Assembly: GCA_013398015.1 (NCBI GenBank)
Contig: VZRR01008220.1
Coordinates: 1-64,000, forward strand
Source: Oreocharis arfaki
Taxonomy: Eukaryota > Chordata > Aves > Passeriformes > Paramythiidae
DNA length: 64,000 bases
Direction of reading: 5' to 3'
In this document: in pieces, positions 24,001 through 39,000 of the stretch
How the letters are laid out: each line of letters begins with the position of its first letter
Numbering within the stretch: the stretch's first letter is position 1
The notes under the pieces: generated by a model
Told to the model about the DNA's origin: nothing
Database searches by the model: none
The model's input: only the letters and a program-made list of their open reading frames with translations
Translations under genes and position numbers: made by a program

Positions 24001-27000
24001 ACATACGACTACAGGGCAAAATGTTACCTTTACTTGGCATGAAATTTCTTGGACTCACGGACCCTGTTACTCAAATGACATTTGAATGTAAACTCACATA
24101 CAGTTTACCATTGCCATGAAAATTCTAATGTTGGACAAACACACAGATTTTATAAATAATCTGTCTCCTGCATATGCACACAGTTTAATATGATCAAAGT
24201 TCAAATAACTATACTAGCTTGTTTTCTGCCAAGTGTTTATGTTCTAACATCATGGTATATCTTTAATTAAGTCTGTATTTAACTACCTGCCTTGAGAGAG
24301 GACTTTTTCCTCATCAAATTTGAGGTCTTCACTAGGAATGCAAAAGATCAGGTAACTACTTTGTGAAGTTATTTCTTTCACTCCCTGCTCAAAAGGCCTC
24401 TCATACATTTCTGAATTACTAGACTTCACTAAAAGACTTTTTACTTTTCCTAAGTACCTCATATACGTATGCACGAACCAAGTCACATAAATACAAAAGA
24501 TTTAAGTATCTTTCATTTCTACTTTACAGGTATTCTCCTGTTTATATTCCCAGATAAGACGATTAGAAGAGTATTTTGTTTGTTCACACATTTTGGCACT
24601 CGTTGGAAATGTGGGACAGCTTTCCTACACTTCCAAACAAGAAAGAAAGACACAGTAAGTACAACATGAAATGTCTGGATGAGCAGCAGCTTAGAATCTA
24701 CTGCAGCTTTGTTCTGTGTACAGAGCTGACGCCTCCTAGCCACTAGGAGCACTGCCATTTGCAAAGCTATGCGAGGAGTCACTCGCATACACTCACTGAC
24801 CAAAGACAGCCGTGTGCGACTGCGAAGGGCAGAGCAGAAAGGGCATTTCTGGAAGTGACCAATGACAGAATGAAGTGACACCATCACCCCACCCTTCCAA
24901 AGGAACCCAAGCCAGTGGCTCACAGCAGAGAGAGTGTTCTACACTTTTTTTAGGCATGAGGAAAACAAAAGCCATTTTATCAGCATGATGAGCCTATCAC
25001 TGAGTCAGAGCTTAGCACAACTTTGTTTGGCATCATGAGTCTGAACTTTATGCGAACCAATGAGGAGCCCAAATCCACCAATTACTCCATCCATTCTCAC
25101 TCCTAAAAGCCTTTTCTTTATTACAGCTAGTTTGCATCCAAAACCAGTCTCACCTGAAAGTGTGGATACTTTTCGAATCAGACCATCTCGTTTCCGTGTC
25201 AGTAAGGTCTTCTGTCCAATAAACTTATCTGACTGATCTGTCAGTCCTTGGATTTCTTCAAAAGCCTAGAATAGTGTCAGGGAACTGATTATAAACCAGT
25301 GACACCCAAAACAATTTTCCTTCCCAGAAACCTTTACAAAGTTTATTCACAAATTTTTGTAATCCTGAGAAAATAGGACTGAGAGAAGGCATGTGAAGTA
25401 CCATGAATGCCAGCTTTCCCTAAATGTCAGGTGAAGAGTGATAAACATCTTGCTTGTCCTTCCTCCAAAGGTCAGCAATTTTAAAGAAAAACCTTCTAGG
25501 TACAGCTAATAAGCATAATTATGTGTCTACCATTCATGTTCCATTTCCTGTCATTTACATCTTTACAATTAAGTTTTTAATGTCAGTGTAATGTCTAATG
25601 GAATGCTATCTTCTCAAGCATTAAAAAAAGTAAGCCTTCAATGGATTTCAAAACTTACTGATGTACGCAGTAAACCACTACAGAATGAAGACATAACCTT
25701 CCATGTCTCACGAAGAATACAAGGTGAGGGCTAATCCAAAAATATGTGTCCATGTCATCAAGACTTAAGCTTTTAGGAGTACAGACTCTTTCAGGTATTG
25801 TTCTTTTCTAGAGAGTCTTGCAGAGATGACAGAAGTTCCCTCCTCACTGGGACTCACTTGAAGAGTTCATATTAGCATAATTACTCTGTCCAGATTAAAT
25901 GATTCTCCTCCTCAAGCTCCAAAATACCTACCTGCTTGAGAATGTAGCATTTGGAGACCTTAGGAAGGTTCTGCAACCCCAAAACTCTCTTCAGCTTGTC
26001 AAAGAGACCTCTCATTTCATTACGTCGCCGACGTTCATTTGCTGTGTGTGTCTGGCGGTAATGAGCAAAGGCTTCTGCCTGGGACTTCAGCTTTCTTTTC
26101 CAGGTCTGATGCTTCTGCTGGAGAAGTAACCGGATTGACCAGTTTAAGTAAAGAAGGCAATGTAATGGCAGACAATGTTCAAATGCATGTGAGATTTACA
26201 GCCTTTCTACAGACACCTGAAGATTCCATGTCATGCTATCCTGCTACTGTGTCTTCCTGAAAGTTCAGAATCAGAAGGACAAGGAGTAAGAAATGAAATG
26301 CTGACCAAAGAAGTGACCAACATAATCACATCAACCCTAACGGAGAAAATCACAAATCCCTTCTGTTCATAAGGTTTTCTTTTTGCAACACAAGGCTACT
26401 TAGATAAACCACAGGATTACAACAAAATCACACGTTTGAGCCAAGTATTTTTTGTTTTTTGCCTGTCAAGAAAGTCTACTAATGAATGAAATAATTACAT
26501 CAAATACAGGAGACTTGAATCTCTCCCTGGAGTTAAACTAGAATGATTTCCATTTTCTTTCATAGGTTCATATGGGTTGGTGCCAAGAGCCATTGTAAGT
26601 CAGAATGTGGAAGATGGCATTGACAATTATCACCCCAGACATCCAGCAACAAAGAGAATGTGGCCAAGAGCCTCTGCTTTTGAATTTGCTTAAGTTTCTA
26701 AAAAGACTGCCAGACAATAAGCAAAATTACTGATCTCTACAGATTTAGAAGTTTGTTATGTCATCATTACTCTTCCAGGTTTTGTACAAATACGCTATTT
26801 ATTTAATGTGGAAGTAATTCATACAGTTTTTTCGATATTTTTAAGCCTGCTTCAAACCCCAGAGCATCAGTGGAAAGACTCCTCAGATTTAGTGATACTA
26901 TTTCTGAGCCTGCTGGCCTTGGGAGGAATCTGAAGACTTGTCTCCTGAAATCTGGCCCTTGAGAGCCATTCTGCCCTCACAGGCAGACATGAGCACAGTA

Positions 27001-30000
27001 CAGCTGCATCTGCTCCTGTGTCAGCCATGGGTTCCTGCCAAGGGAGGGCATTGCAACGTAAATTCAAGGGCAGAGAAGAGGATACATGGAGAAGGTGAGG
27101 CGGACAGAGCATCTGGAACCCATCCCTGTCTCAGGCAAAGGCATACATCCCAGTCTGCTCTAAGAGGTAAGACATACACCAGGTTCCCACCCACTCAAAG
27201 CCCCACCCCACCACAGCAGGAAGCTCTAGAGCTGACGTCAAGTGTACCACAGACAGTTATGGACAGAGAAACTGGCTTCAAAGACGCCTGAAAATACAGC
27301 ACAAGATTCTGAAGGACTGCAGTGAGTTTTGGTTTGAAAGGATTCTGCAATTTCTTTAACTTGCCTAAATACATATTTAAACTTCTGTTTTCAGAAATCC
27401 TTCATCCAGCACTGTGCCTCTATAATCCTACATACTGTCTTCTTCAACACATGAAAATATTTTTTTATTTATTATTTTAAGTGCGCTATAAAAATCATTC
27501 ATGCCAAGAACACAAAACCTAAGCAAACGCAGTCATAAATAAAAGGCAGATCTTCCTCCCATAGCTAAAGCTGAATCTGAAACCCACTGATGCCAGCACC
27601 AGCCCTTTTGCTTTAACGAGATTTGGACTGAGCACCTCCCCTCCCAGCACATTTATAGTTCCTTGCATTTAATCACAAGTTATCTGCAAAGCAGATAAAT
27701 CACATTAAGAGCTGCATGTGAGATGAAAGTTTATCTTTAAAATGGAGGTGTGATACTAAAAGGAAAGAGGAGAGCAAACATATACCTTTGAATGTTTTTC
27801 TGATAATGTTTCATCCGAAGAATTAGGAGGATGGTATCTGGAAGAAAGGTAAAAAGTTTTTCCCAATGCTACTCATCTCATACACTCTTATCCTCATTAA
27901 CTACATTCCAGCAGTCTAGAATTTCTCATTTTTATGCCTTGAAATTAACTTTTCTTGTATAACTGCATAAAAGCAGGATACTGTTGAGTTTTCTCAAGAA
28001 ATGAACTCTTTTCTCCAGTGCCATCATCCTGGAAATAACTGAGCTGTGCTGAAAGCTGTGAAATTATCTCATACTGCAAAAGACAAACTATTTCACTATA
28101 TGCCAGAGAATAAATTCAGCTTGTGACTGTTAGCTGCATAAAGTATCTTTTTTAATTATGTTTTGGTTCGGTTTTTAATAAACACAGATTTAATATAGAT
28201 GGCAGAGTAATCCCTCCCCCACCAAGAAGCACCAACCAAAATCCTCACAATTATTACTATCCTAATACACAATAACAGCAGCTTCCTCATATCTCAGGAG
28301 CTGCAAGAAAACAAAGAAAACACACATTTGAAAATTATTTTTTACAAAAGATGACATCTGTTTTTCTCTCTCACTGAAAGATCTTCAAAATTTAAAGCAA
28401 AGTCACCACCTAAGGATAAAAGCTGAGCTGTATCTTTAAAGGGGAGGAAAAAAAGGTAACTATCTGGTAGATATATAATATCACCAAGCGGTTTTTTCAA
28501 AGTTACTGAAAAAACAAATCTATAAGCAAAAAGAGCTATAGATGCAACGTTCCCCATTCTTTTGTTTGATGCTACTGAGAAACAGCCATGACTATCATTA
28601 CATTCCTCAAGTAAGCTATGTTTTTATTTTGCCTTTATCATTATAAATGCAAAGGCAACAACAGTAACAAAAACAAACCAACCAAAAAAATTAAGCCAAG
28701 CTACCAACCATGGCAGACTATATGTCAATAAGAAAACACCTTCTTTGCTGGGGCAATGGTCCCAAAGACAAATCTTTCATTTACAGGGTCAGGGATTAAC
28801 CTAATGACTGTTCCTGCCCAGAAGTCCACCAGCAAGAATAAACAAAGCTTGCAAAATCACATTCAAAACAAAGACAACCTCGCTAGTTCTCAGTTTACAG
28901 AAAAGGAGGCTATTCACTCATTAATTTTACATTACAAGATACATCTCCATAAACAAAGTAAATAGAGGGGAGAAAGACTAAGACACCTTGAAACTACTCT
29001 TAGCTCTGCCATCACCATTCTCACAGACACTGGGAAGCACCAGTGCTGAGGAAGGCCTGACAGAAGCCTTGCTTTATCTCGTCATCACATTACACCTATT
29101 GTTTAATGGGACCACTCGACGCCAGCCCAGCAGTAGGATACACAACTGTATGCAGTGCTCTCGGGGGGTGCTTACTTCTGGTCGGAGGGTTCGATATTAG
29201 CAGCTGTGGCCTTCAGACGGGCAATGTTAATCTTCTCTGAAAGCTCCTCCACGGTCTCAATGTCCACCTGCTGGTCATCCTCTCTGTATTCACACGCATC
29301 CTGGAACAGGTTTTGTTTTGTTTTTTTAAAATGAGTATCTACTCAGCAATAGTGCTCAGGCCGAAACAGTTTCACTTTAGTCTCACAGGAGATTACATCA
29401 TAACATTTAGAACCATCAAGGAATCAGCATCTCCAGCTACGCTGGCCAATGAATAGTGCTAAGCTGGGGGTTACTTTAACTGTTGTCTCCAATGGGTTTT
29501 GGTAAGGGCAGAACTCATCTCTGTAGTTTATGCTTTTATTATGGGTGAGAGAAAAGCTTTCACAGAGTTTTCCTGCCTCTATTTTCAACTAAGATTAAAG
29601 CGCCTTTACAACCTACCACCGCAGACTCTAGCCAATTAACTCTTTTTTTACAAAATTTGAAATAGTTATCACCTTAGTAACGGTCTCTCATACCTAAGAC
29701 AGCAAAAGCCAGAACATCATACAGTCAGGCTTCTTTGGATCATACAGTAAACTGCTTACATGATGAAGAGTAAGATTTTGTCTCTTTCCAAAACACTACC
29801 AAATCATTATTTTAAGTATTTGTTATATTCTGAAGAATATAATAAAATAACGTACTCTGAAGAGTACTTTTCTCCATGCTTGCCTGGGCAAGAAAATGTG
29901 CTATTTTATGAAGAGAGAGATAAAGAACAACTGCAGTTCTGTAGCAACAACAAGAGTTAAAGACCAATCTTGTGGCCACCTGTAGTTTCAGGTGATACTC

Positions 30001-33000
30001 CCTCTCCCAGGAAAACATGCCTATTCAACCAATTGTTTCGTATTAGAGTTTTTAGCGGAGTTTTTTGTATTACAATCTTTGGTCTGATTACAGAATGAAA
30101 AATTGTTTCTCCTTAAGCAAGAAAATGTAATTACAATTCCATTCTCTACTCCATTTCACCCAGTTCCCTCAACTACCCTGACTAAACAAAAACTATTCAA
30201 ATAAAGATAATATTTAAATCACAGAACTACTGAACAGATACTGCCATCATGTTGAAAATACTGCATGTACAAGAGGTAGTGGCAACACTGATCTATTCCT
30301 TTATACAAAGAGCACTTCACACTTTTGCCTGCTCTCCTGGGTCATCCATAAACCCACCCTAATACTGAAAGCCTCCTGATACTTTCTCTAAGCTTTTCCA
30401 CTTTACACAGTACCATTTCTGTGACCCTTGCATGCAAGAGACACGTACTGGTTTTGTTCAGTGGGCAAGACTACCCTGTCTAAACTACATCTGGACATCA
30501 TTACATTGCAGGGAACGTGGTCAGGCAGGGTAGTTCAAAAAAGATGCTACACTCCAGAGAGTAAGAGGAAAAACACCCCAGGGAATTAGCTTACCATAGA
30601 AAAACTATCGTAATAAAGCTTTTCAGTGCTTCTAAGTTATACTGGGCTACTCAAAGGGTTGATAGCTATTTTCCAGGCTAGAGCTGCTCTAGAACTGAAA
30701 CTTTCTACATGCCATCATATTAGAAAAATGGTATTCAAAACCCAGTATGCAGCATCTTTTTCATGAAAGATGGACAAAAAAAACAGACATAAAAAACTCC
30801 ACTGCCCACCAAGAACTTTACATCTTCAAGTTTTCACATTCTGAATGTGGACATATGAAAAACAAAAGTAATTCATTTTTTCATTCTTACATCTAGCAAC
30901 AAAGGGAAAAATGCTTCTGGTTGGTAAATCTTTCCTCTCTACCCTTGAATTCCTAACAGGAGGAAAAATATCACAATCATGAAGATGACCAGAAGAAGGT
31001 CTGCTTAAGTTCTGGCATTAAGAACAGCTATTCCTATGTAAGTAGTGCCAACCCGCCATAGGCTGAACCTTATCCATAGCCCAGCATGATTCTGGAAGAT
31101 GCTTGTGGAAGCCCTACCTTTCTAGCATCAGTCAATCCATACTACTTTCAGTCTTTCCAAACTACTTCCTGTAGTTACATAAATTCTAAATGCCTTTGAG
31201 TAGGAGTAAAAGCCCATATGGAATTGAAGACACAAGAGAAGCAATACCACCCCCTACAACAGAGTTCTGAAGTTGTTATGGAAATGACTGCCCTTTTCTC
31301 TCTGCATTTCAATGCCTGTTTCTAAGCCCTCTCCTCTGATTTTTCTGTCTGTTCCTGGCAGCCTAAACCTCTGTTGCTGATATCTAAAGAGCAAATTGCC
31401 TGATGGTAGAGGATCCTCAGTGACAGTGCTGAGGAAGGAGGTTAGATGACAGTGGATGACATTACACATTACCCAAGTAAAAGTGTAATTTCTGCAGCTG
31501 CCTTCTATGCTACAATGTCTGCAGGTTCCACACATGGTCTGAACTAAAAGCTGAGAACCTGCAAGAGATTGTTAGAACTTACACTGTCCACAAAATATAT
31601 CACTAGCACTTTTAAATAAACTTACCATTTTATAATAATTGATAACACTCCTTATAATTTCAGTGTTTGGCTCAGAAAAAGAATGACTGAAAAACGCTTT
31701 TACACAACGCTTACAACACAGTACCTTGCCAGACACAGAAGCTGTGTTCAGACTGGTAAGCTGAACCGTGGGACTCTTATCTGTAGCATTACAATACTAG
31801 AACAAGCCCTGGAACGGTTTTGGCTTAAGCCAACAAGGACTCGTGAACAATCAGGAGTCTCAGTCTGTGACTTAGCCCAGGCCAAGCAATCCTCAGCAGG
31901 AACTCTGTGTGCAATCATCACGCGTTGGGGATCAAGAGTTTAACACCACCTCCCAGACCATTGCACTTGAATTTGTTCAGACATCAGGTCCTGATACTCA
32001 TTGGTCTGCTTCTATAGCTATTCCCAGAAGGTTTTATTCGTATCACCAAAGCCACAATGATTAACCATCCTAAGCCTCTCCTGATGCAACTCAGGGTAGG
32101 AAACGCAAAACAGCAAAGATACCATCTCAGGAAGCTTCTTTCTGTTGAGTAGAGGAGACTAGAAAAGTCTCTAAGCCAAGGACACAAAGTCAGCACAAGG
32201 TAAGAAGGTAATCTGAAGGGCACTGATGTGCAAAACTAAGAACAATTAACCAGTGTGGAAAAATATGCTAAAAAATAAACAGTAATAGCTACTACAGGTA
32301 GGTAGCAATCATCCTGACTCTCACTGGAGTCCTCTGAGGTTTCAAATGGCCAACTCCTAAGAGTCCACATTCCAAATGAATAGAGAAAGAGCTGTTTTAA
32401 GTATTTCCACTAAACAAAACTATTAGTGGACATGCATGTACTCTTTGCTTCTTTGTTTCCACTAGTTTAATGAAGCAGATAAACATCCTCTACTAGCCTG
32501 TTTACGTGATCTGACTTCATCCAGTCTGACAAACAACACCAGTGCAGTCTGTCTTGTAAGCACTATGCTGAGAGAAGAGTACATCCCAGTGAAAAATAAC
32601 ACATTTAAATCCAAAACGAAGTTCTCCATTAGGCACTGACATGATAACCCAATTTGCAGGCAACAGGGATTAATAAATCCAAATTCCAGAGAGGTTTTTA
32701 CAGTCCTCTGAGATCTCATTCCTCAGCTTTACTGCTCTAGAACCAAGGCTAGCTTATTGTATTCATGTGAGCTTGTGGTGAAGACATACCCTTAGATGGC
32801 TTCGCAAACCATATTAGTCAAAATCTGCGTAATAAATTTTTTCTAAAACAAACATTTCTTACAATCTCTAATAATTACTCTTTTGCTTCATCATCCGTTT
32901 GCAGGATGAAAGAAAATACAGTTTTCAAACATCAACCTTGGTAACAGAATACTCTTGTGACCTAGATGCTATTGTTGGTTTACCAACAAATTCCTAAGAC

Positions 33001-36000
33001 TACCACATCTGGAAAGTTTATCTGGCATCAGGAATGAATTAACTCTGGTTCTCAAAACTTGATGATACGTCTGCTCAAGTTATTGAAGGACAAAGGACAT
33101 ATGAAACTGCCATCACCCGACTGAAGACAAGACAGCAACAATTCAGTCTTCAACTTAAAGGAACTTCCAAAAATAACATCTGTATTCAGTTTTCTCACTT
33201 CATGCAGCTGAGATGCTATCATCTTGTCTGAGAACAGCAAGCTGGAATATGAACTTATTAGTCTGTTTTTCTGGAAGTTGAAGAGATTCTCTAAAAGCCA
33301 GAGTTGTTCACTTGGCTATCATGGAATAATAGAATATCCTGAGTTAGAAGAGACCCACAAGGATCATCAAAGTCCATCTCTTGGCCCTGCATAACACCAT
33401 CCCCAGGAATCACACCACATGCCTGAGAGCATTGTCCAAACACTTCTTGAACTCTGTCAGAATCGGTGCTGTGAGCAGTTCTCTGGGCAGCCTGTTCCAG
33501 TGCCCAATCACTGTCTGGGGGAAGAACCTTTTCCTAATATGCAACCTAAACCTCCCCTGACTCAGCTTCATTCCATTCCCTTGAGTTCTGTTACTGGTCA
33601 CTACAGAGAAGAGATCAGTATCTGCCCCTCCTCTTCCTCTCACAAAGAAGTTGCAGACTACAATGAGGTCTCCCCTCAGTCTCCTCTTCTCCAGGCTGAA
33701 CAGACCAAGTGACCTCAGCTGCTCCTCACATAACTTCCCCCCCAGGCCCTCCATCATCCTTGTGGCCCTCCACTGGATGCCCTCTAATAGCTTAATGTCC
33801 TCTTTATACTGTGGCACCCAAAGCTGCACACAGGCCTGCAGGTGAGGCCCCCCCAAAGCAGAGCAGGACAGTCCCTTCCCTTGCCCAGCTGGCGGTGCTG
33901 TGCCTGATGCCCCCCAGGACATGCTTGGCCCTCCTGGCTGCCAGGGCATTGCTGGCTTATATCCAACTTGCCATAGATGAGGATCCCCAGGTCCCTTTCC
34001 ATGGCACTGCTCTCCAACCTCTCATTCCCCAGGCCATTTTTACACCCAGGGTTGCCCTGTCGCAGGTGCAGAACGCAGCACTTGCCCTTGTTACACTTCA
34101 TATGGTTGGTCTCTCTGCAGGGCCCCTCTACCCTTGAGAGTCAAAAACTCCTCCCAGTTTAGCATCTCCGGAAAACTTACTTAGTATCCCTACCAGTCCT
34201 GCCTCCAAGTCACTTATGACGATGTTGAAGAGCACAGGGACAAGGACAGAGCCCTGCGGAACCCCAGTAGTGACCAGTCCCCAGTCTGCTGTCACCCAAT
34301 TCATTATCACCCTTCATGTCCAACCTACAAGCCAGTTGCTCGCCCATCACATGATGTGTTTATCAAGCTGAGTGGTGGATATTTTGTCCAGAAGGATCCT
34401 GTGAGAGAAAGTATCAAAAGCTTTACTGAAATCCAAAAAGATTAAATCAACAGGCTTCCACTGTTCAGCTAGGTGAGTAACCTCAGGGACCTTCCTAACT
34501 TGTTCCTAGAGCAGCCTGAAGTCTGCTCTCCTCATGTCCAGGGCTGAAGTTTTGCTGCTACTTTTCCTCCTGTCACCAGAGATTTGAACTCAACTGTTTC
34601 ATGGCTGCCATGGCCAAGAGAGCAGACATTTGATATTTCACTCACAGGCCCCTCTCTGTTACCAAGCAGCAGTTCAAGGACCTTTCTCGGCTGGCTCCTG
34701 TAGTACCTGCACCAGGAAGTTGTCGCCCAGGTGTTTTAGGAATCTTCTGGACCTGTTTGTACCAGAGAACTCTAACCTGATTTTCAACTGCAAGAGAACT
34801 ACATTAACACAAAAGGACTAAAAGAATTCTATAATTTCAAAATCCTCAAGACACAAACATTATCTCTCCTATTTTTGTCTGTTCTTCAACTCTTCTCCAG
34901 TTTAACCTTTCTCTTTCCATCTGTATCTCATCCCAAGAAAAGGCAATCTTAGTTCGTAGGTCCATTTGACTGATTCATGAAACTACAGCTTCATAATTTT
35001 AAGTAACAATGCACTGTTTCTTAAGTCATGTAGTGATATGTAAGAACTAAAGGAATTACAATAAGGATTGCCTTATTTTAATTTTGGGGTTAAACTTGAT
35101 GGGAATTTTATGAATGTTAAAACCTAAACATATCTTAACTATACTAACCACAAAGTTTTACCCTTATTCTGTGGGTTATGGAGCAATTTGTTTTCTATCA
35201 AATAAGGCATGACAGCTTTCACATACTATTTAAATGTATTAATAACTTTAAAAAGGAATTTAGAGATGGATTCAAACGTTCCTTCCAGAAATAAATGTTA
35301 ATTAATGCTACAAAAACTAAATAGAAGAAAACACCTTAAAATAACAGAAATACTAGATTGGCCACTACATTTCTGGATCATTAAGTCACATTACAAGTAA
35401 CAAAGTTACTTGCGTAAATATTGGAGGAAGACAACCAGCAACGGTTTTATTACAGATTGTTCAATATAACTCCTGTTATCTGAAAAACAGGCAACTTCTA
35501 CAAGGCCACTACACTGTACCCAAAAAAAAAGCATGCAACTAAGAAATACAAGACATTTCTACTTGGAGCCCAAATTTACACTTCCTAAGGAAAGTGAAGT
35601 CCAAAACACAAACATCACACTCTGTCTTTCAAATCCATGGGTTATGACATGTTAGTTGGGCAATTAAAAAAAAAAAAGGAAAAATATCCTTCCATAAATA
35701 GTTAGATGCTTACCACTTTTTCAACATCTACTTCCTCTTCACTTGGGAAGTCAGAAGCACCATCCAGCATCTCATCAGCAGAATCATCAGTTTTTTCATC
35801 ATCTTCTTCCTCCTCATCATCGTCCTCTTCATCCTCTTCCATGTCATCAGCAGTTATATCAATAGTGGGCACATAACCCTTTTTGTGTGCCCTCTGTTCC
35901 GGTGCTGTCAGGAAGTCACTTGTCTCTGGTGTATCAGCTTTGTTATCCACATCACTTTTATTTTCTAAAGGGGGTACAATGCTAGATATTCTGCTCCAAG

Positions 36001-39000
36001 AACTGTTGACATGTGTTAGAATATCATGGCCTGTTTTCATTTCTTCCAGAGAATCAAAAGCACCTCGTTCTTTGCTGTGACTGCCTTCCTGCCCAGCTAT
36101 GTTTCCTCTGCCTTCCTCAGTATCGACTGCATGCTCCTCTCCTGAAACATTATCCTGCTCTTTTGCAGAACCAGTTTCAGGCCTACTTCTTGTTTTCCCT
36201 CCTAGGTTTTCCACTTCTATAGAGCCCTTGTACTCCCTCCTTTCTGTATCTGGCTGTGCAGCATCCCCCAGGCATTCTTGTTCATTCTGAAACAGTTCAG
36301 TCTCTCTTTGTTCCTCCTTGATCTTCACCTGTATATCTTGCTCTTGTTGACTATGCAACTGTCCAGAACTTGCTCTGCTGTCCTCCTTCATCTGTGTCTG
36401 TTCATCACCTTCCTCCTCTTTTACTGGTTTCTCCTCCTGTTCAGCATGTGTTTGTTCCTTCCCATGGTTCTTCAACTCGGCAGTCTCCCGATTCTCAAGA
36501 GTTTGTGAATGTGCATTATCCAGAGGAGCAACTGAAGACTGATCTGATGACCCACAAATAGTTTCAGAGTCAGCTGAAAGTGCCTCCACAACAATTTCAG
36601 AACTGACAGAATCCTCTTTCTCTTCAGAAGCCCCTTTTTCTTCTTCATCATTTGGCTTCTCACTGATGTATGAATGGTCAGATGATACAACATCTGCAGA
36701 AACATCATGCTGAGAAGAAAAGCTATCATCACAAGAACTCTCTAGCACCTTTGAGTTCTTCTCCACCATCTCTAATGTAGTGGAACTTCTATCACCACTA
36801 GGTGTGACTGTGCCAGACGCTGACTCTTCAACAGCATTTGACTGGTTAATGGACAACTCATTCTCTTCTTGTTTCCCATCTGGCACTGTGACCTCAGACT
36901 CTGTAACTTCAGTGTCACCTGAGCATGGAGCCTTCCCGTTCTCCTTCTGCTGAGCAGCACCTGAGTCCTCTTTCTTGCATATTTTCCTGTAATCCTTCTT
37001 CATCTGAAGAGATGCAAAATGGTGAAGAATAGAGTTTGGCACAGTCTTCTGTCCTGGGAGCTGAAGTAAAGCAAAACTTCCGGACTGTAAAGGTATGAGA
37101 TTAGCGGTGGTGGCTGGCAGACCACCTGAGCTGCAGGTTATTTTAGACTCGGAGGCTGTTTGATTTGTGACATTGCTGGCAGCAGAGGAAGAGATCCTCA
37201 GAGTCAGAGTGCCTGCCTGTGACACAAAACTTGTTACTGAAGGAAAGAGAGAAGATGCTTGAGTGGATGGGTTGGATGGGGGAGATAACTTGGGTACTGC
37301 AGTTTGTACAGCTGAATTTGTGGCAGGAGAAGTGGAAGACACAGAGGAACTGGGAGAAACGGGTGACTCAGGAGGCTTAGAAGGTGCAGGCAACCGGATT
37401 CCTACAACAGATCCTGTGAGGAAAACAAAACATCAACTGAGACGTTCTCAAAGCAATTTTTTTCTTTCAGCTTTAGTATTTGATGCTGTACTAGAAGCAG
37501 ACACCACTCTCAAGGATCATAATGGAATCAGGTGCTTGACCACAAGTTCCCAGTGGAAAAGCTGGTCCTGCATAAAGAAATATAAACCTGAATTTTTTTA
37601 AATAAGACCCCAATAAAACACATTAATTGGCCACTCTAAAACTAACAGATTTAATGTTAAGTTCTAGCATTAAGCTTTATAATAAAAAAAGACACGGCAT
37701 TGAAAGGCCTGCGTTTTACTTTCCCATTTATTGGAAAACAAGGAAATTGGGGTTTTGCAAAATAAAAAAGAAAGTAAAAAACAGTATTTAATTTTTTTTT
37801 TCCTCTCAGAAAAAGACTTGCAAAGAGAAAAACTACGTCAAAATTACACAATTATACCACCATCTTTTCCACCTTTATGATTGCTTCTGCAGCATTTCAA
37901 CACTCCATAAACAAGGAGGGAAAATATTACTAATGGCAACTAGTTTCTCTTGTTCAGCAAGAGCCTCAAAACAGAAAGAAACTAAATAAACTTGTTGACT
38001 GATTCTTTACCACACCTCATGCTCAAACCTCAACTAAAGCTCAGCATTACTTTCTCTCCTCCCCACTGTTTTATCTACTGTGCTTGCCCCCGCTCTCCCT
38101 TCCACCCTGCTCTACCTCCCTCTCTTTGAGATGTGTTTAGATACAGGGAGAACAGAAGAAAAGATCCTACTACAGAGTAAATATGCATTTAAAGTACATT
38201 GGGGTTAGAATTTACAAATACATACAACAGCATACCCAACCTGCAATTTCTAACTCTTCCGGCCCTGTCTTCAACTGTGCACTACAGAAACAGCTGAAAA
38301 TCACACTTATTTTTCTTCTCACACTCTTAAGGAGGAAAAAACCTGGCAATTTTGTACTGTAGTATAACATTTCATCTGAATATCTTCTGTAAACACACTA
38401 ACCAACCTGAAAACCTAACAAAACACAGAGCAGCAAATCCAATGAAACATGGGTAACAGCTCATTCTTTCTAAGAGAATCTCCAACAAGAATTATGTTTG
38501 AATCACCAGGTCGAGTCCCTTTCAAGTTTGGACAGTAAAATGGACGTGGCTCCATTGCCACACACACAGAGAGGCCCTTTTACTTGCTGCAAAGAACTCC
38601 CAAATTTTGGTGACTTAGCTATTAAGTACACTTTCTGAATATTATACACATGGTGTTTAAGTTGCATTGCATCTGAATAATTACACCATGTTCAACTACT
38701 CTCACAGAACCAAATTAGAGCCTGTTCAATTACTTTCAGCAGGTGAAAGGAGCATCCAAAGACATCTGTCTCACTGTTCATTTCTGAGTAACACACTGGT
38801 CAGCGATGAAGGAAGCACTGGACTTTGTACCTGGATTGCGGAGCATCACTGGCTGCACACTGGGCTGGGCACCCGCAGTTCGAACCTGCTGCAAGGGAAC
38901 AAGCTGAATGATCTGCCCATTGGGATGTCTGAACAGATTCACAGCCCCAGGGCTCCTGAGAGGCTGAAGGACCATCCTCTGCCTCTGTGGCAGCTGCGTG

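Noticed and set aside
33410..34310. Open frames of up to 179 codons that could be mistaken for host genes.
   Set aside because: They are pieces of CR1 reverse transcriptase in different frames, belonging to one degraded LINE copy.
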